From the NCBI RefSeq assembly GCF_036588685.1, contig NC_086380.1:66848180-66912179 (forward strand): DNA of 64,000 bases. Reading direction: 5' to 3'. Positions 1 through 12,900 of this stretch are shown here, piece after piece. The stretch's first letter is position 1, and each line of letters starts with the position of its first letter. The notes beneath the pieces are model-generated. The model ran no database searches. It saw only the letters and a list, made by a program, of their open reading frames with translations, and was not told where the DNA came from. Source of the stretch: Mytilus trossulus (Eukaryota; Mollusca; Bivalvia; Mytilida; Mytilidae). Both the position numbers and the translations under genes were made by a program.

Positions 1-413
1 TTTTGTATCTTACGATACCCTCTCTCCTGTTATATACTTTTTCATGGACAAATCGAAACGATTCAATTTGTAAAGTGAGATGAGATAAGATAAGAAAACT
101 TTATTTTGATTCGGCATGAGTACAAATAAGCAACACAAGCTCTCAGGAGCTTTAGACCGAATATAAAAACATATAAATAACTTAAAAACAGTGCATAAAA
201 AGAATAAAAATAATCTTATCTTTCTTTATCATTCTTTTTGTAAAAATCAGTGTTTTGTATTATATATCATATTTTTTAAATTTCTAGCCGTTGGCATTTA
301 TGTCAGAGATTGAAAGTTTGCATGCTCAAAGTTGTTGAAGGCTGTGCGTTAGAATATAATAGTTGTTTGTGTCGTTTGGTAGCAGTCTAATAGACAGAGA
401 TTTCGACGCTTAC
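1..413 (-). other. Intron 1 of gene 0, with a LINE-like 3' tail
   Basis: This stretch lies downstream of the exon 1 donor of gene 0 on the minus strand, so it is the start of that gene's first intron. The remaining exons must lie left of the window. Around 72-240 there is a GATAA-type simple tail (gagatgagataagataag) followed by A/T-rich sequence. It resembles the 3' tail of a minus-strand LINE fragment, but no coding part is readable. Confidence 0.4.
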
Positions 414-437
414 CTTGTACAATCGCTTTATGGCCAT
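414..437 (-). CDS. Gene 0: UBE2D-type E2, exon 1 only (partial)
   Basis: Exon 1 of a sixth cluster member. The ATG is at 437-435 and the reading is MAIKRLYK, followed directly by a GTAAGC donor at 413. The length (eight codons), the K-R-L motif and the donor position match exon 1 of genes A-E (MATKRLNK in E). The rest of the gene is off the left edge, so its catalytic residues cannot be judged. Upstream sequence to about 790 is recognisably similar to that upstream of gene E: both have a block beginning caaacttcct and a block ending agtcattcaa or aatcattcaa. This suggests that 0 and E are closely related duplicates. The exon is very short and is supported mainly by its match to the family. 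Confidence 0.75.
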
Positions 438-1789
438 TCCACTTGATATCAAACTTCCTTTCTCAAGTGTATGTCAAACAGTTCTGCAGTGTTTTTTACT
501 CAAAGTCATGTGATATCAGCCCTTTTATTCTAGTACAAAGTAATCATTCAACTGTTCAAAGTAAATTAAATTTCAATAACCAATCAGCTTTTAGTGTTAT
601 CATGTATTAGGTGAAGAAAAATGGTTTATAATGTTATCTTAATCAGTATGTAATTTTGAATGTATTTGATTAAAAAAGAAAGGAAGACAAACATATTTCG
701 TTAAGGAATCAATTCATGACAGATTGATTTCATATTGATATCTTGTGAACGGAAAAAAATGTTATGTTTTCATCTTTTTTAAGGACTAGTTATTCGCGAC
801 ACGAAAACGTGTGGGGAGGTCTCTAAAATATTTGGGAAAAGACAAAAGTTTAATTTTCCAATACTTAAAATGTGGATGGGCAATGATTTCTTTTTACCAG
901 ATTTGATTAAATCCTTTTTCAAACATGCAAAACTCACAGCTAATTACTAGTACTAAGCAAAAAGGATAATTTTATTCAGATATTATATCGTAACAAATCA
1001 ATTAAGAAATAAGGAAGTGAAAATAACACTTCCTGGCTTATTTGGAACTTTTTACTAAACGCAAAACAAGTATAATGGAAATTACCCTTATCTATGCATT
1101 GTTGTGTTCCGAGTATATAATTAATAATATAAAACAATATATATGAAACTCACCAGGGTTTATTCAGGTGATACAACAATAATACATAAAATGCAGTAAT
1201 GATGAAAATAATCAATTGTCAATACATATGTGGTTAATGGTGAAGAGTTCGGAATCTGTGCTCTGTGTACTACGTCACGGATACATGATAAGGCGCGTAT
1301 AAAACATGGACTGGTTCAGTACTGTATATTGGTGTTCAGCACCACAATAAATATAGAATGGTCGTCATTAAGTATATACAAGTACCTTCAAAACTTTGAT
1401 TTACTTTCAGAAGAGATTAAATGTTTTCCGTTCTTATAGAAATCGTAAGATTCTGTCTATTTTGTGGTTGATGTTTATTCTGATTGCTTGTATGTAATAA
1501 AAATGACGGATGTAAAAAAGTGCGATTATCTGCTTTCAATCAATTTATCGCCGACATTTGTATGAAAGTTCCTGTGAACTAAGTAATGACTCAAATGAGT
1601 AATTCGTCAAAAGAATATAGAACTTGAGATCAGTATAAAGCTCCGGCATTATTCTACAACTTATACATGTTATATATAAAGAATAATAAACGGTAAAATC
1701 AGTATCTGATGTTGTATTACTCCGAGTAACTAATATCAGCCAGTGGACCGAAGATTGTGTGGTAAGTGATACGGATGTTATCATTTTAA
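438..1789. other. Upstream region of gene 0, no gene seen
   Basis: AT-rich sequence. The first 350 bp share blocks with the region upstream of gene E and probably contain the promoter. No convincing coding exon, tRNA or repeat was recognised in the rest; the short open frames here look random. Confidence 0.5.
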
Positions 1790-2455
1790 CTTATTTGGCC
1801 TTTTAACTTTGGATTTGTGCGTCACTGATGAGTCTATTGTAGATTCAGATTCAGATTCAATATTTTATTAGAGTCTCACCACTTGCAACACATATAATAC
1901 AATCATCATAATACATACATTGAATAAAACAGTAATTTTATGAATTAAAATACAAGTGCCATTCTGTAAAGAATCGCGAGAGACTATAGAAATCAATATA
2001 AATTATTAACTATATATTTATCATGTCTATAAAACATTTCCATTATGTAAAACTATGAAACTACATTTATTATGTCTATAAAATATTTCAGCTCTGTAAA
2101 AACATAGTTATCAATTAAGCATATAAAACACTATTTCTTCTACTTTAAAAAATATTAAAGAAGGTCTTGGCAACCATATCAAAACATTCAGTACTTTTAA
2201 AAAGGTATATAAACTTCTCATCATTAGATGGAATATTAAAATCACCATTACTTCTTTTAACTTCATAAAATAAACTTTCCCGTAAATCTGCATATAAAGG
2301 ACAATCTAAAATAACATGTTTCTCATCTTCAACTTAAAATTTATCATTGCACCCAAAGCAAACTCTTTCATTTACAGTTTTGTTTTGTAGACGAAACGTG
2401 CGTCTGGCGTAAATACAAGATTTAATCATGGTATCTATAATGAATTTATTTATTG
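1790..2455 (+). repeat. Dispersed GACGAAACGCGCG repeat, split by a LINE insertion
   Basis: The left part (to about 1840) reads gcgtcactgatgagtctattgtag. The right part (from about 2386) resumes with ttttgtagacgaaacgtgcgtctggcg and ends near 2455. In other copies in this window these halves are continuous. A truncated LINE (1838-2388) separates them. Confidence 0.75.
1838..2388 (-). mobile_element. 5'-truncated LINE fragment inserted in a dispersed repeat
   Basis: On the minus strand from about 2385, the sequence reads as the C-terminal zinc-binding region of a LINE reverse transcriptase: a CFGC motif, then EDEKHV and LDCPLY. One in-frame TAA interrupts it. The 3' end carries a short repeated tail (TGAATC units, 1838-1860) preceded by an AATAAAA-type signal. 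Both flanks share a short direct repeat (ttgtaga), consistent with target-primed insertion. The element is dead: truncated and with a stop. Confidence 0.7.
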
Positions 2456-3654
2456 ATAATCTTTTTTATCAAATATTTAAACATTGGACTTTATTTATCT
2501 TTCAATTTGAAGTCTCCTTCAGAAAATTAAATCGAAAAAAAAATACCGAAATAGGAGACACGTTTAAAAAGTGGATATAATTTTGAATACAGATTTGTCA
2601 TGGATTGTTCATCTTAATGTTAAAATAATATTCTTATATGACGTGCTTCTTTCGCTTTGTAAGAACATAATACATTTTTACTTAACACAAACGTAGATAC
2701 TAGCGATTTAACTCCCATGTAAACACAAAATCGTTGGCTTTGTAATTGACATTGAAATTAAATTTACAGAACCGTTATACATGTACAAAATCACAAGACT
2801 TTTGCATGAGAGCATGCATGGAACACAAATATGAAATTATAATAAAATGATATTCAGCAAGACTAGATGAAAGGTCTTATAATCCTGGTATCTTTGATAA
2901 CTATTGTCGCATAATGATCATGTTAAAACATGATGTCATAACTATGAACACTTTCATGCTGAATGTGTTCCGTTACAAGTTTGCTGCAAAATCAGATAGT
3001 TAAGTAGATTTTGTTTTTTTTCTACTTCAATGCTTTTTTCGCACATTTCAAAGTCAAGAGGCTCACTCTTTAGTTATGTTATTTCGCTATAGATTCAAAA
3101 GTTATGTTGCTACTCTTCCTTGCAGCATACGAGTTTATAAAACGGTCCTTACATCTATCAGAGCCAAACTGATAGAGGACATGCATCCAGTTTAATTTGA
3201 TGATAAATAGAAGCCACCAATAACGAATGTTTGTGTTTCGAATTATAAGGTTTAACACATTTTTTTTATATAGGTTATTTGAGAAATATTTTATTAACAC
3301 CATAACTTTATTAATTTGTTTGAGCTTGAACTGACAGTAAGTAAAATATAACATTCGCACACACTACATACTTATCATCGCTTCAGTTATTTTTGATCCC
3401 TTATTTGCCCTGTTTTAAACTTATTATAATCGAAATAAATTCATGTAAGCCGTAAGTGTGTTATCATATTCACATGGTTAGGGCTGTATTAACATTTCCA
3501 ACAAACCTTCTGCTTGCACAAATAATTTCATAAACAAAAACTACAGATTAGCATCGACAACATTGTTTGCAGCAATATCAACGGACAACAACTGATTAGT
3601 TTCGAAAGTAATCTCGAGATGTTTATAAAAATATAAAATTACAAAAATACTAAA

Positions 3655-4015
3655 CTCAAAGGGAATTTAAATCGGCAAGTCCTTAATCACATGGGAAAAT
3701 CAAATGACAAAAGACATAAAAAAAACAAGTGTAATTCCTGATTGGTTAAGGCATTTTAAAATGTAGAAAATGGTGGATTAAACCTGGTTTTATAACGCTA
3801 AACCTCTCACTTTGTACGACAGTCTCATCAAATTCCGTAAAAAGGTTGTGATAAATGGCATGCGATACGGAATATGTGATACATGGCAAGCGATACGGCA
3901 TGTGAAAAACAGGGCATGCAATATTGCATCGGGGATAAAGAGCATGCGATACAGCATATGTTATACAGCGTATACGATACGCCAGTAGTGATACAGGGTA
4001 TGCAATAAACATAAT
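3655..4015 (+). repeat. Dispersed repeat plus a degenerate tandem 'gatacggcatgc' stretch
   Basis: 3655-3840 matches the family also seen at 26440-26660 and, inverted, at 29490-29700 (aaaatggtggattaaacctgg, ctaaacctctcactttgtacgacag). It runs into 3845-4010, where degenerate units related to gatacggcatgcgatac recur without a fixed period. Confidence 0.55.
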
Positions 4016-4154
4016 GATTATAAACGTTAGAAAGAAAAAAAAATTGAATTATTTGGAAGTTACAATTGACAACTACGGCGAGCAACAAGATGCAACACGC
4101 ACATGAAAACGAGTGTTTATTAAAGCATACTCAGTCTGACAATATTTGGTTTAT

Positions 4155-4320
4155 TTGTTTGGAGTGAAAAGGAAAATCACCGACGCCGAGAAAAGTTCAA
4201 AAAAAAAAATTCCCTAATCATATGGCAAAATCAAAAGCTCAAACACATCAAACGAATGGATTACAACTGTCATATTCCTTACTTGGCACAGGCATCGTCT
4301 TATCCATATCAAAACCTACA
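4155..4320 (+). repeat. Dispersed repeat fragment (same family as 26440)
   Basis: Contains atggcaaaatcaaaagctcaaacacatcaaa followed by a variant of 'ctgtcatattcctgacttgg', shared with copies near 26500, 48240 and 57640. Confidence 0.5.
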
Positions 4321-4589
4321 ACGTGTGTCTGTTACTGTTGAATTTTTTAATTGTTGTAATTGGTACTGTGAATCCGAAAAGAAAATCCGAGTATGCGGTT
4401 AAATCATAATTTACTTCATTCATCAAATTACGTTTTGCAGTATCGTAATAACCGATTCTCTGCAATAAAATAGGAAAACACTTTAATGTACATCGTTAGT
4501 AAAATATAAATCAAAACACTAAAACATTAAACTTTACTCACAAAAGAAATCACTTTCTTTCACGATTCTAGATAACGTGTTCACATAAG

Positions 4590-4810
4590 CAACACGACGT
4601 GTGCCACATGTGGAGCAGGATCTGCTTACCCTTCCGGAGCACCTGAGATCACCCCTAGTTTTTGGTGGGGTTAGTGTTGTTTATTCTTTAGTTTTTTATG
4701 TTGTGTCATTTGTACTATTGTTTTTCTGTTTGTCTTTTTTCATTTTTAGCCATGGCGTTGTCAGTTTGTTTTAAGATTTATCAGTTTGACTGTCCCTTTG
4801 GTATCTTTCG
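4590..4810 (+). repeat. Dispersed repeat fragment
   Basis: Reads cacgacgtgtgccacatgtggagcaggatctgcttaccct and then ggtggggttagtgttgt. The first part recurs inverted at about 26690-26800. The second part has the T-rich composition of a common mussel repeat ending in gactgtccctttggtatctttcgtcc. Confidence 0.5.
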
Positions 4811-5224
4811 TCCCTCTTCAATTAAAATAAATAATAAAGTTTTTTTACATTTCTAAATATTTCTTCTGTAAATAAATATTGTTCTTTAAAATGTACATTC
4901 ATAAAACTTACCGATAATAATCTCTCTATACAAAATACAGATGTGTCTCCGAATAATAAATAACTTGCAACGAACAAGAACTCTAGACGTAGTTACGTAC
5001 GACAGACGAAACGTCACCAAATTAAAAAAAAAGGGCAAAATTACAATTTAAATGAACGCAACGTTACATATGCGCAAACATCAAAAACAGTATCTACAAG
5101 TATTATAAATAAAACAAACAAATTCAGTAATAATAAATGGAAGAAACTCAACAATTTGGAATATCATTTCAAATCTAACAGACAATATTAACTATTCTTT
5201 CCTAGATTTCTTGTAAAATCACGT

Positions 5225-5405
5225 TTATAGTTATCAAAGGTACCAGGATTATAATTTAGTACGCCAGACGCGCGTTTTGTCTACATAAGACTCATCAGTG
5301 ACGCTCAAAATAGTTATAAACCAAACAATTACAAAGTTGAAGAGCATTGAGGATTCAAAATTCCAAAAAGTTGTGCCAAATACGGCTAAGGTAATCTATG
5401 CCTGG
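5225..5405 (-). repeat. Dispersed GACGAAACGCGCG repeat, minus orientation
   Basis: The core appears inverted as cgccagacgcgcgttttgtc, followed by the family's downstream blocks (ttgaagagcattgaggat, ttgtgccaaatacggc). Confidence 0.75.
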
Positions 5406-6969
5406 GATAAGATATAATAGGTTTTGGTTAAAAGTATTCTGTCTGTGTCAATATCGCGAAAGATACAAGAATAAAAAAATTCTGAGAATTGCACCAAATA
5501 TGACACAGAAAAGAAGTTCGAGACGAGACCTTCACATGATATCATAAAGTTAGAAGCACAAATTAGAACACCCAACCAGTGTACAATTTTGAAAATCGTG
5601 AGTTTATGGCGGCTCTTCGACTGTGTGAGCTTTGTTTTATCAAAACATGTCACGATGATGTATTCATAAAGACTAAGTGCTTGCTTGATATAGTGTTAAG
5701 AGACTTGTTGACTTTTTAAGGTTGTAGGGTGCCCCCTACCCGCATTTGTGATATATCCATTGTTGTCTGATACGTGTTACTGTGCTCTCATGAAAAAAGC
5801 TTTATCATGAATCATTGACCAGTGGAAACCATTATGAAAACATATCATTATAAAGTAGATAAAAGATTAACAATGTATTTTCTTAAGAACAGACATTATA
5901 TTGTTATAAGTTAGAAATGCTTATCAAAATATTTCAATTTTGATTAAAAAATGGGGGATATTAAGCGAAAGATAGCAAAGAAATACAAAGGAAAACTTCT
6001 ATATCAAAAACAAAATGAAAACACAGTGGCGGCAAAACAAGAAAATGGTTAAAAGACAAATAACAGTTCTATATGTAAAGCACAACACAGAAAACATACA
6101 GAGCACAAACCTCACTTTTAACTGGGAGATAATACAGGTGCTCGGGATATCAGCATATACTGCTCCACATGTGGCATCCGTAGAATTACTTATGGAAGTA
6201 CAAACCCCTTGACAAGTGTCATTCGATATTTCACGTTGGAGGAAAAGAGGACGGAATTGCTTTTACGACAATTGGAACATTTGTGTCGTGATCTTTGACA
6301 CCAAAATACAGGGACGATTTCAATTTCATCACTTGTTTTATTAGCTTCCTTATGAGCAAACTGTGGAATATGGTATTAACTGGGAGAACATACTCCATAT
6401 GCAGGCACTACAGGGATGTTTCTACTATGATCCCTTTTGTCGTAAAGTTTTATTCTCAACAGACGGTCATTGTCAATTTCAAAAGATGTAAATCACGATA
6501 TGAGACAGACTTATTCAAGGTTCTATTGGATCGATGAGTGCAACAAGATGTTGTTTGATGTCCAATTAGACAACTACTAAATGATACCAAATAACGTACT
6601 TGTTAGGCTAGTTCTTTCCCTTGCAACATACGGGTATTTGAGTCACACAGAGCTAAATACTGATCAACATATAAATTTAAAAAAGGCAAGAAAATATATA
6701 ATTTATTCAAGTCCATCCACAGACCACAAACAAGAACAAAAACCAATGTTGATATATTACAAGTATCGTGCTGACAAGAGTTATTTCATTACAATCTACA
6801 AAATAAGTATAACTATTTTGACAAACAAATCAAATTATTGCAAAGTAATATAAATTTCAGTCACGCGAAAAAAACATGTTTTAATTTAAAACATGCTGGA
6901 ATGAAAAGTTAGATATGACAAAGTATCATAGTACACAACTAGATAAAATCGTTACATGTAACACCCCAG

Positions 6970-9900
6970 TTAACCATGATTCATGGCGTATTTGCTTGTC
7001 CATTCCGTCGCTGTTTTATCGTATTGTTTTCTATCTGTTTCATATAGTGTGGCAGCATCTGCTTCAAGTGGATCATCAGGATCTGGACAACTTAATAACA
7101 ATATTATATTAAGTAACACTGGAATAGAAAAAATAAATCATAAAAAGTAAAGCAAATGCATTGCTGTTAAAGTTATGCGCTTGTGTAGTTGTATTACAAA
7201 TATATTCCCAGCAAAAACCACACGTTATTGTAGTTGTATTACACATTTATTCCCAGCAAAAGCAACGCGTTTGTGTAGTTTGATTACATATGTATTGCCA
7301 GTAAAAGTCACACGCTTGTGTAGCTGTATTACATATGTATTCCCTGTAGTAAAAGCCACGCATTAGTGAAGTTGTATACCATATATGCATTCCCGAATTA
7401 AAGGCATTTGTTTGTGTTGTTGTATTTCACATGTATTCCCAGTAAAAGCCATGTTCATGTGTGGTTGTATTTCATATGTATTCCCAGTAAAAGCCATGTT
7501 CATGTGTGGTTGTATTACATATGTATTCCCAGTAAAAGCCATGTTCATGTGTGGTTGTATTACATATGTATTCCTAGTAAAAGCCATGTTCATGTGTGGT
7601 TGTATTACATATGTATTCCCAGTAAAAGCCATGTTCATGTGTGGTTGTATTACATATGTATTCCTAGTAAAAGCCATGTTCATGTGTGGTTGTATTACAT
7701 ATGTATTCCTAGTAAAAGCCATGTTCATGTGTGGTTGTATTACATATGTATTCCTAGTAAAAGCCATGTTCATGTGTGGTTGTATTACATATGTATTCCT
7801 AGTAAAAGCCATGTTCATGTGTGGTTGTATTACATATGTATTCCTAGTAAAAGCCATGTTCATGTGTGGTTGTATTACATATGTATTCCTAGTAAAAGCC
7901 ATGTTCATGTGTGGTTGTATTACATATGTATTCCTAGTAAAAGCCATGTTCATGTGTGGTTGTATTACATATGTATTCCTAGTAAAAGCCATGTTCATGT
8001 GTGGTTGTATTACATATGTATTCCTAGTAAAAGCCATGTTCATGTGTGGTTGTATTACATATGTATTCCTAGTAAAAGCCATGTTCATGTGTGGTTGTAT
8101 TACATATGTATTCCCAGTAAAAGCCATGTTCATGTGTGGTTGTATTACATATGTATTCCTAGTAAAAGCCATGTTCATGTGTGGTTGTATTACATATGTA
8201 TTCCTAGTAAAAGCCATGTTCATGTGTGGTTGTATTACATATGTATTCCTAGTAAAAGCCATGTTCATGTGTGGTTGTATTACATATGTATTCCTAGTAA
8301 AAGCCACCTTGTCACGGTAGTTGTAGTCTCAGCTGTATTATATATATATTTCCATGTAAAAACCATGCGCATGTGTAGTATTACATATGTATTCATGGTA
8401 AACGCCACACACATGTGTATTTGTACTACATATGTATTCCCAGTAAAAGCCATAGGTCTTCCATAAGAATTTCTAGTTAACCACGCTAGTGTAGTTGTTT
8501 TACATATATATTCCAAGTAAAAGCCACACGTTTGTGTAGTTGTATTACAAGTGTATTACCAGTAAAAACTGTGCACTTGTGTAGTTGTATTACATGTGTA
8601 TTCCCAGTAAAAGCCAGACACTTGTGTAATTGTATCATAGTTACTTCGTTAAAAAGCCACACATAAAAACAAGGTAAGTGGAAACCTTATGTACTGTTAA
8701 AAGTGATATAATAGTTCACATCTTTGAGGTGTAATACCATCAAAACTTATCTGTCACATCCGGTTAATTACATACGAAAAAGGGTTGAAAAAAAATATTC
8801 CCTTGTCAGAACTTGACAGTTGTAGGAATTTAATCGTACATTTCAGTGTAGTTAAAAATTTCTGAGTCATATCTTGGGTGTTTCCAAGCAACCTTTATTT
8901 TTTTTTATTTGGTGTTTCTATTGAATATTTTAGAAACTTGAGGTTACATGGTTACTAAAGCTTGTACACAGGAAAAAAGGGGTAAACATTTGATTGGTTA
9001 ACTTCCAGTGATGGTTATCTTATATGCAATGAAATATTATGTGAAATTTTGTCTGTAGTACTGGATAGGATAAAACTGTACTCATGCCAAGTAGTTCTTT
9101 ATCTGATACAAAGGTAAATTCTGCACAATTTTTTGAAAAGTACAAATTTAACAAAGACAAACAGCTTTTTGGATATAGTTGTCTCAATGGCAATAATACA
9201 GCACATTCTTGTTTTAATTTAGCATCATTCTTCCTGACATGTTGAAACTTAAAGCTATGTCTTACCTTTACGTATGTCTAAAGATGGTGCCCATTTTTCC
9301 TTCAGTACACCTAAACTTATTTCTCCTGAACTTCCATTTATGTTTGGATGGTAAATTTTTGTTGTAAATTTTACCTGCAAATTTTAGAAATGTAACTTTA
9401 AAGTATGGAAAGATTTGTTCAGACTATACAAATATAACTTTAGACTATAGAAATATTACTTTTAGACTATAGGAATATTACTTAAAATGCAACTAAGTAA
9501 TAATTTATAAATTTCACCGTATAAGTTTTTTTTGTAACATTTAGGTTTAAGCATATCATATATTGATAATTTAGGTTTAAGCATATCATATATTTTAATT
9601 TATTATATAATTGTTTTATTTTTTCACTTACTGTCTCGTTCACTTTGATCTGAGTCTACTATATGTAAGGCAGCTACCATTTGATATTTATTGGGAAAGG
9701 GGGGGGGGGGGGCTAGAAAAAGTTTGTCTTGCATTTTTTTCAGTTGTGCTGCCCTTTTATTTTTCACTCTATTCGGTCCTGCATTTGTTTTGTTTATCTT
9801 GACTTTTTTTTACATATTTGTCGTCCTGTTTCTTTTTTTGCCAAGTTGCTCATCCTGCCTTTTTTAACTGAAAACTCCTGTCCTGCCTTTTTTTAAAGTT

Positions 9901-12900
9901 CCACCCTTACTCCCTCATAATAATCAAATGGTAGCTCCATAAGCGAAGCATGGACGTCGGATCTTTCTTTCCATGATATTGACTTTATACAAAGTATATT
10001 CTACATGATAAGAATTATAGAATACACATACTTACCTTTGGTGGAAAGAAAGGATAATCACTGGGAATCGTCAGCCGCAAGAAAAATAATCCTCCAGCAT
10101 AAGGAGTATCGTCCTGAAATGACAAATTATCCAATAGGATTTGACAATTTTTAGATTTGGACACTGTAAGTGAAACAAATATAGAGAAAATTGATCCTAC
10201 TCCTGAAAATTGGTCCTTCTCCTTCGCCCTACTCCTAGGAAAATTAGTCTTTCTCCTTCGTCCAACTCCATCTAGTAAATTGATAGGAACCTTTTGTGTT
10301 TATTCAATACTTTTGACAATAAAGAAGAAGAATAAACTCAAAACAGTACAAATCAGAACAGACGTCAGAAACATTTCTGTAATTACGAAAAAACTGCTGT
10401 TTCATTATGAAGTGTGTTTAAACAGTAACCGTTGATAGAGGATATTGTCTTGATGCTTAAAATGTTAAAAAATAGCAAATTTTTTTTTTTGTGTATGATT
10501 TTGTAAGTTTTTTTCGACTTTAAAATGAGCTTTGATTCTCGACTTTGGTATCTAAAGAGGGTCTGGATTGCGGTCCTTCAATTCTGTATTTTTTAATATT
10601 TTAAGCCATTTTTCTCTATTCTTATATGAATATTTTAACACCGTATTATTCTCTCTGTTCTAATCTTTATTTATTTGGTCCGTTATTCTGTAGTATTTGT
10701 CAGTTATTCTCAATTCTGTAAACCCCATCCGGACCCTCTTTATACAAAGTCTAAACTTACTGGTCCCTGTATACTGCCCTCCCAATTGAACACTGAAAAA
10801 TAAAGGAAACAGTTTTTTTTTTCATTAGTTACATTTTATATTCTTATCTTTTGTGTTACAAGATACGACCATTATTTTCTAACCTCTAAATGTTTCCATT
10901 TATTTTGAAATCAGCTTGTGTGTCAGTATGAATGATATTCTATGTGAATATACATTGAAGAACAAAGATTTCTGATAGGTTCAACTGAAATATGCAACTT
11001 TACTCTACTAAAAGCAAGATACAAAATGAATTCGTATGTTATTCTTTATGTTTACACGATCCAATATGTTAGATTTAGAAATTCATTCCTTGATGCATGC
11101 GCTTCAGAATCAATACTATTTTTTTTTTACATATATACTTTTTTTCCCCATCTAAGGGCATTCTGTTTTTCGTTCTGTGCGTCTGTTCGTCAGTTCGTCC
11201 GTCCGTCTGTCCCGCTTCAGGTTAAAGTTTTTGGTCAAGGTAGTTTTGGTGAAGTTGGAAGTCCAATCAACTTGAAACTTAGTACATATGTTCCCTATGA
11301 TATGATCATACTAATTTAAATGCAAAGTTAGAGTTTTGACCCTGATTTCATGGTCCACTGAACGCAGAAGAAAATAGTGCGAGTAGGGAATCCGTGTACT
11401 ATGGAAACATTCTTTTTAATAAAATTAGATGTTTTTCTTTTGTTTACATATATTCATTTTTACTACACTATACTCTGCATTATAAAAATGCTATACATAA
11501 TTCTCATTTTTAATAGATTCTATAAAGAAAGTGTAATGTGTCTGATATAACTGTAGAATAAATACAAGAAATAGAATTCGCTGATTAATCAGAACAAAAG
11601 CCAACAAACAAATGCACTTTTGTTTTAAATATGTATTACCTTCCAGTTATTTCTTTTTGACCGGACCCGATTTGTGGGTCAGTGTTACATCTTACAAAGT
11701 CTATTCAAATTATTTTGCTCAAAATGTTGCTATGGGCCATCGAATTATTTTGCAAAGAATTTCGCTCAAACCATTGCTTTATATGGACCGTTTAAAAATT
11801 GCAGAGGTGAGAGTTTGTTCCGTGTTGAAGGCCTCACTATGACTTTGCTTAAAGGTAGTACCTAAAACTACAGGGAGATAACTCTGTAAAATCAGCTAAA
11901 CGTTTTAATTACGTTGTGTTGTTAAGGGAATATTAAGCTTCTCAATGATCAAAATAAGTGTTTGTCAAACTGCTATATAACCAGTGTAATTTTTCTGATA
12001 AAACGGTTGGTTCAAATTTATTGTAATTTTTACATTTTTTTAAAAGTGTCAAAGTAAATACTTTGTCAAAATTTGAAGAAAATTAAACGATCCAAATTAA
12101 TTTTAGCTAAAGTGTTGGGTACCACCTTTTAAAATATGTTTTTGTTGTTCATGTACTGATTTTGTGTCATGGATAGATACACCATCCTTTGTATCGTAAA
12201 ATATTCTAAAGTCCTTTGCAGTAACTATAGACTACAATATCTATATTAGATATATATATAACTTAATATTTCTCTTTTAGATTTTATCACCCTTTGTGTC
12301 AGTTGTGGAAACCAACTCATATCCACTCCAGATTTTTTTAATTTATTTATTATTAATCACAAACAAGCCAGTAACCTTGTCAGTGGTTGTTGAATGTCTT
12401 AATCTTATCTTAATAATTTTGATTGTTTGAAGATATTTGTATACTGAAATAGCAGAACTTTGATGGTCTCTGTATGAATTATTCATTCTACCATATGTTG
12501 TGTTTATACAAAGCCATGGTATCTGAATATTCGAAACATTGATCATTCGAAAAATTGATCAGGAGTTGACTCCCATAAGCATAGGTCTAGCGTCCTTTTG
12601 TTAATACTGATAATAACCTTCTACTCAGGCCTATCCAATGTTTATCTATACTACTTTAAAGGTAAGGACTGGTTTCATTGAGCCCCAAATCATCTGAAAC
12701 TATACAAAGTCGGAAATATTTTTGATATATGACGTATAAATGTAGTTGTACTTCCTAAATTGTATTGTAAGTGCACCATTTTGCTAGGTTAAACGACATC
12801 AATCCTGGACAGAACTGTCAACAAATGAAATAGGCGTCGAACGTGTCAGTCGAAATGATCCTCCCCCTTTTTATGTTTTAACACAGGCACCCGACGTCCA

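Larger units (their letters stand above)
2456..6969. other. Intergenic region 3' of gene A, repeats only
   Basis: About 4.5 kb between gene 0's upstream region and the stop codon of gene A. It contains dispersed repeats near 3655-4015, 4155-4320, 4590-4810 and 5225-5405. The other open frames here (all under 95 codons) show no family resemblance, and I see no gene. Confidence 0.5.

Noticed and set aside
3746-4088. Two overlapping minus-strand frames with repeated YPVS or CIT motifs.
   Set aside because: Product of the degenerate 'gatacggcatgc' stretch and an adjoining dispersed repeat.
7363-8466. Three overlapping open frames of 311-352 codons on both strands with repeated [13 protein letters not shown] or [13 protein letters not shown] units.
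   Set aside because: They are the translation of a 45-bp minisatellite inside intron 5 of gene A. A multiple-of-three unit without stops opens several frames at once; this is no evidence for a gene.
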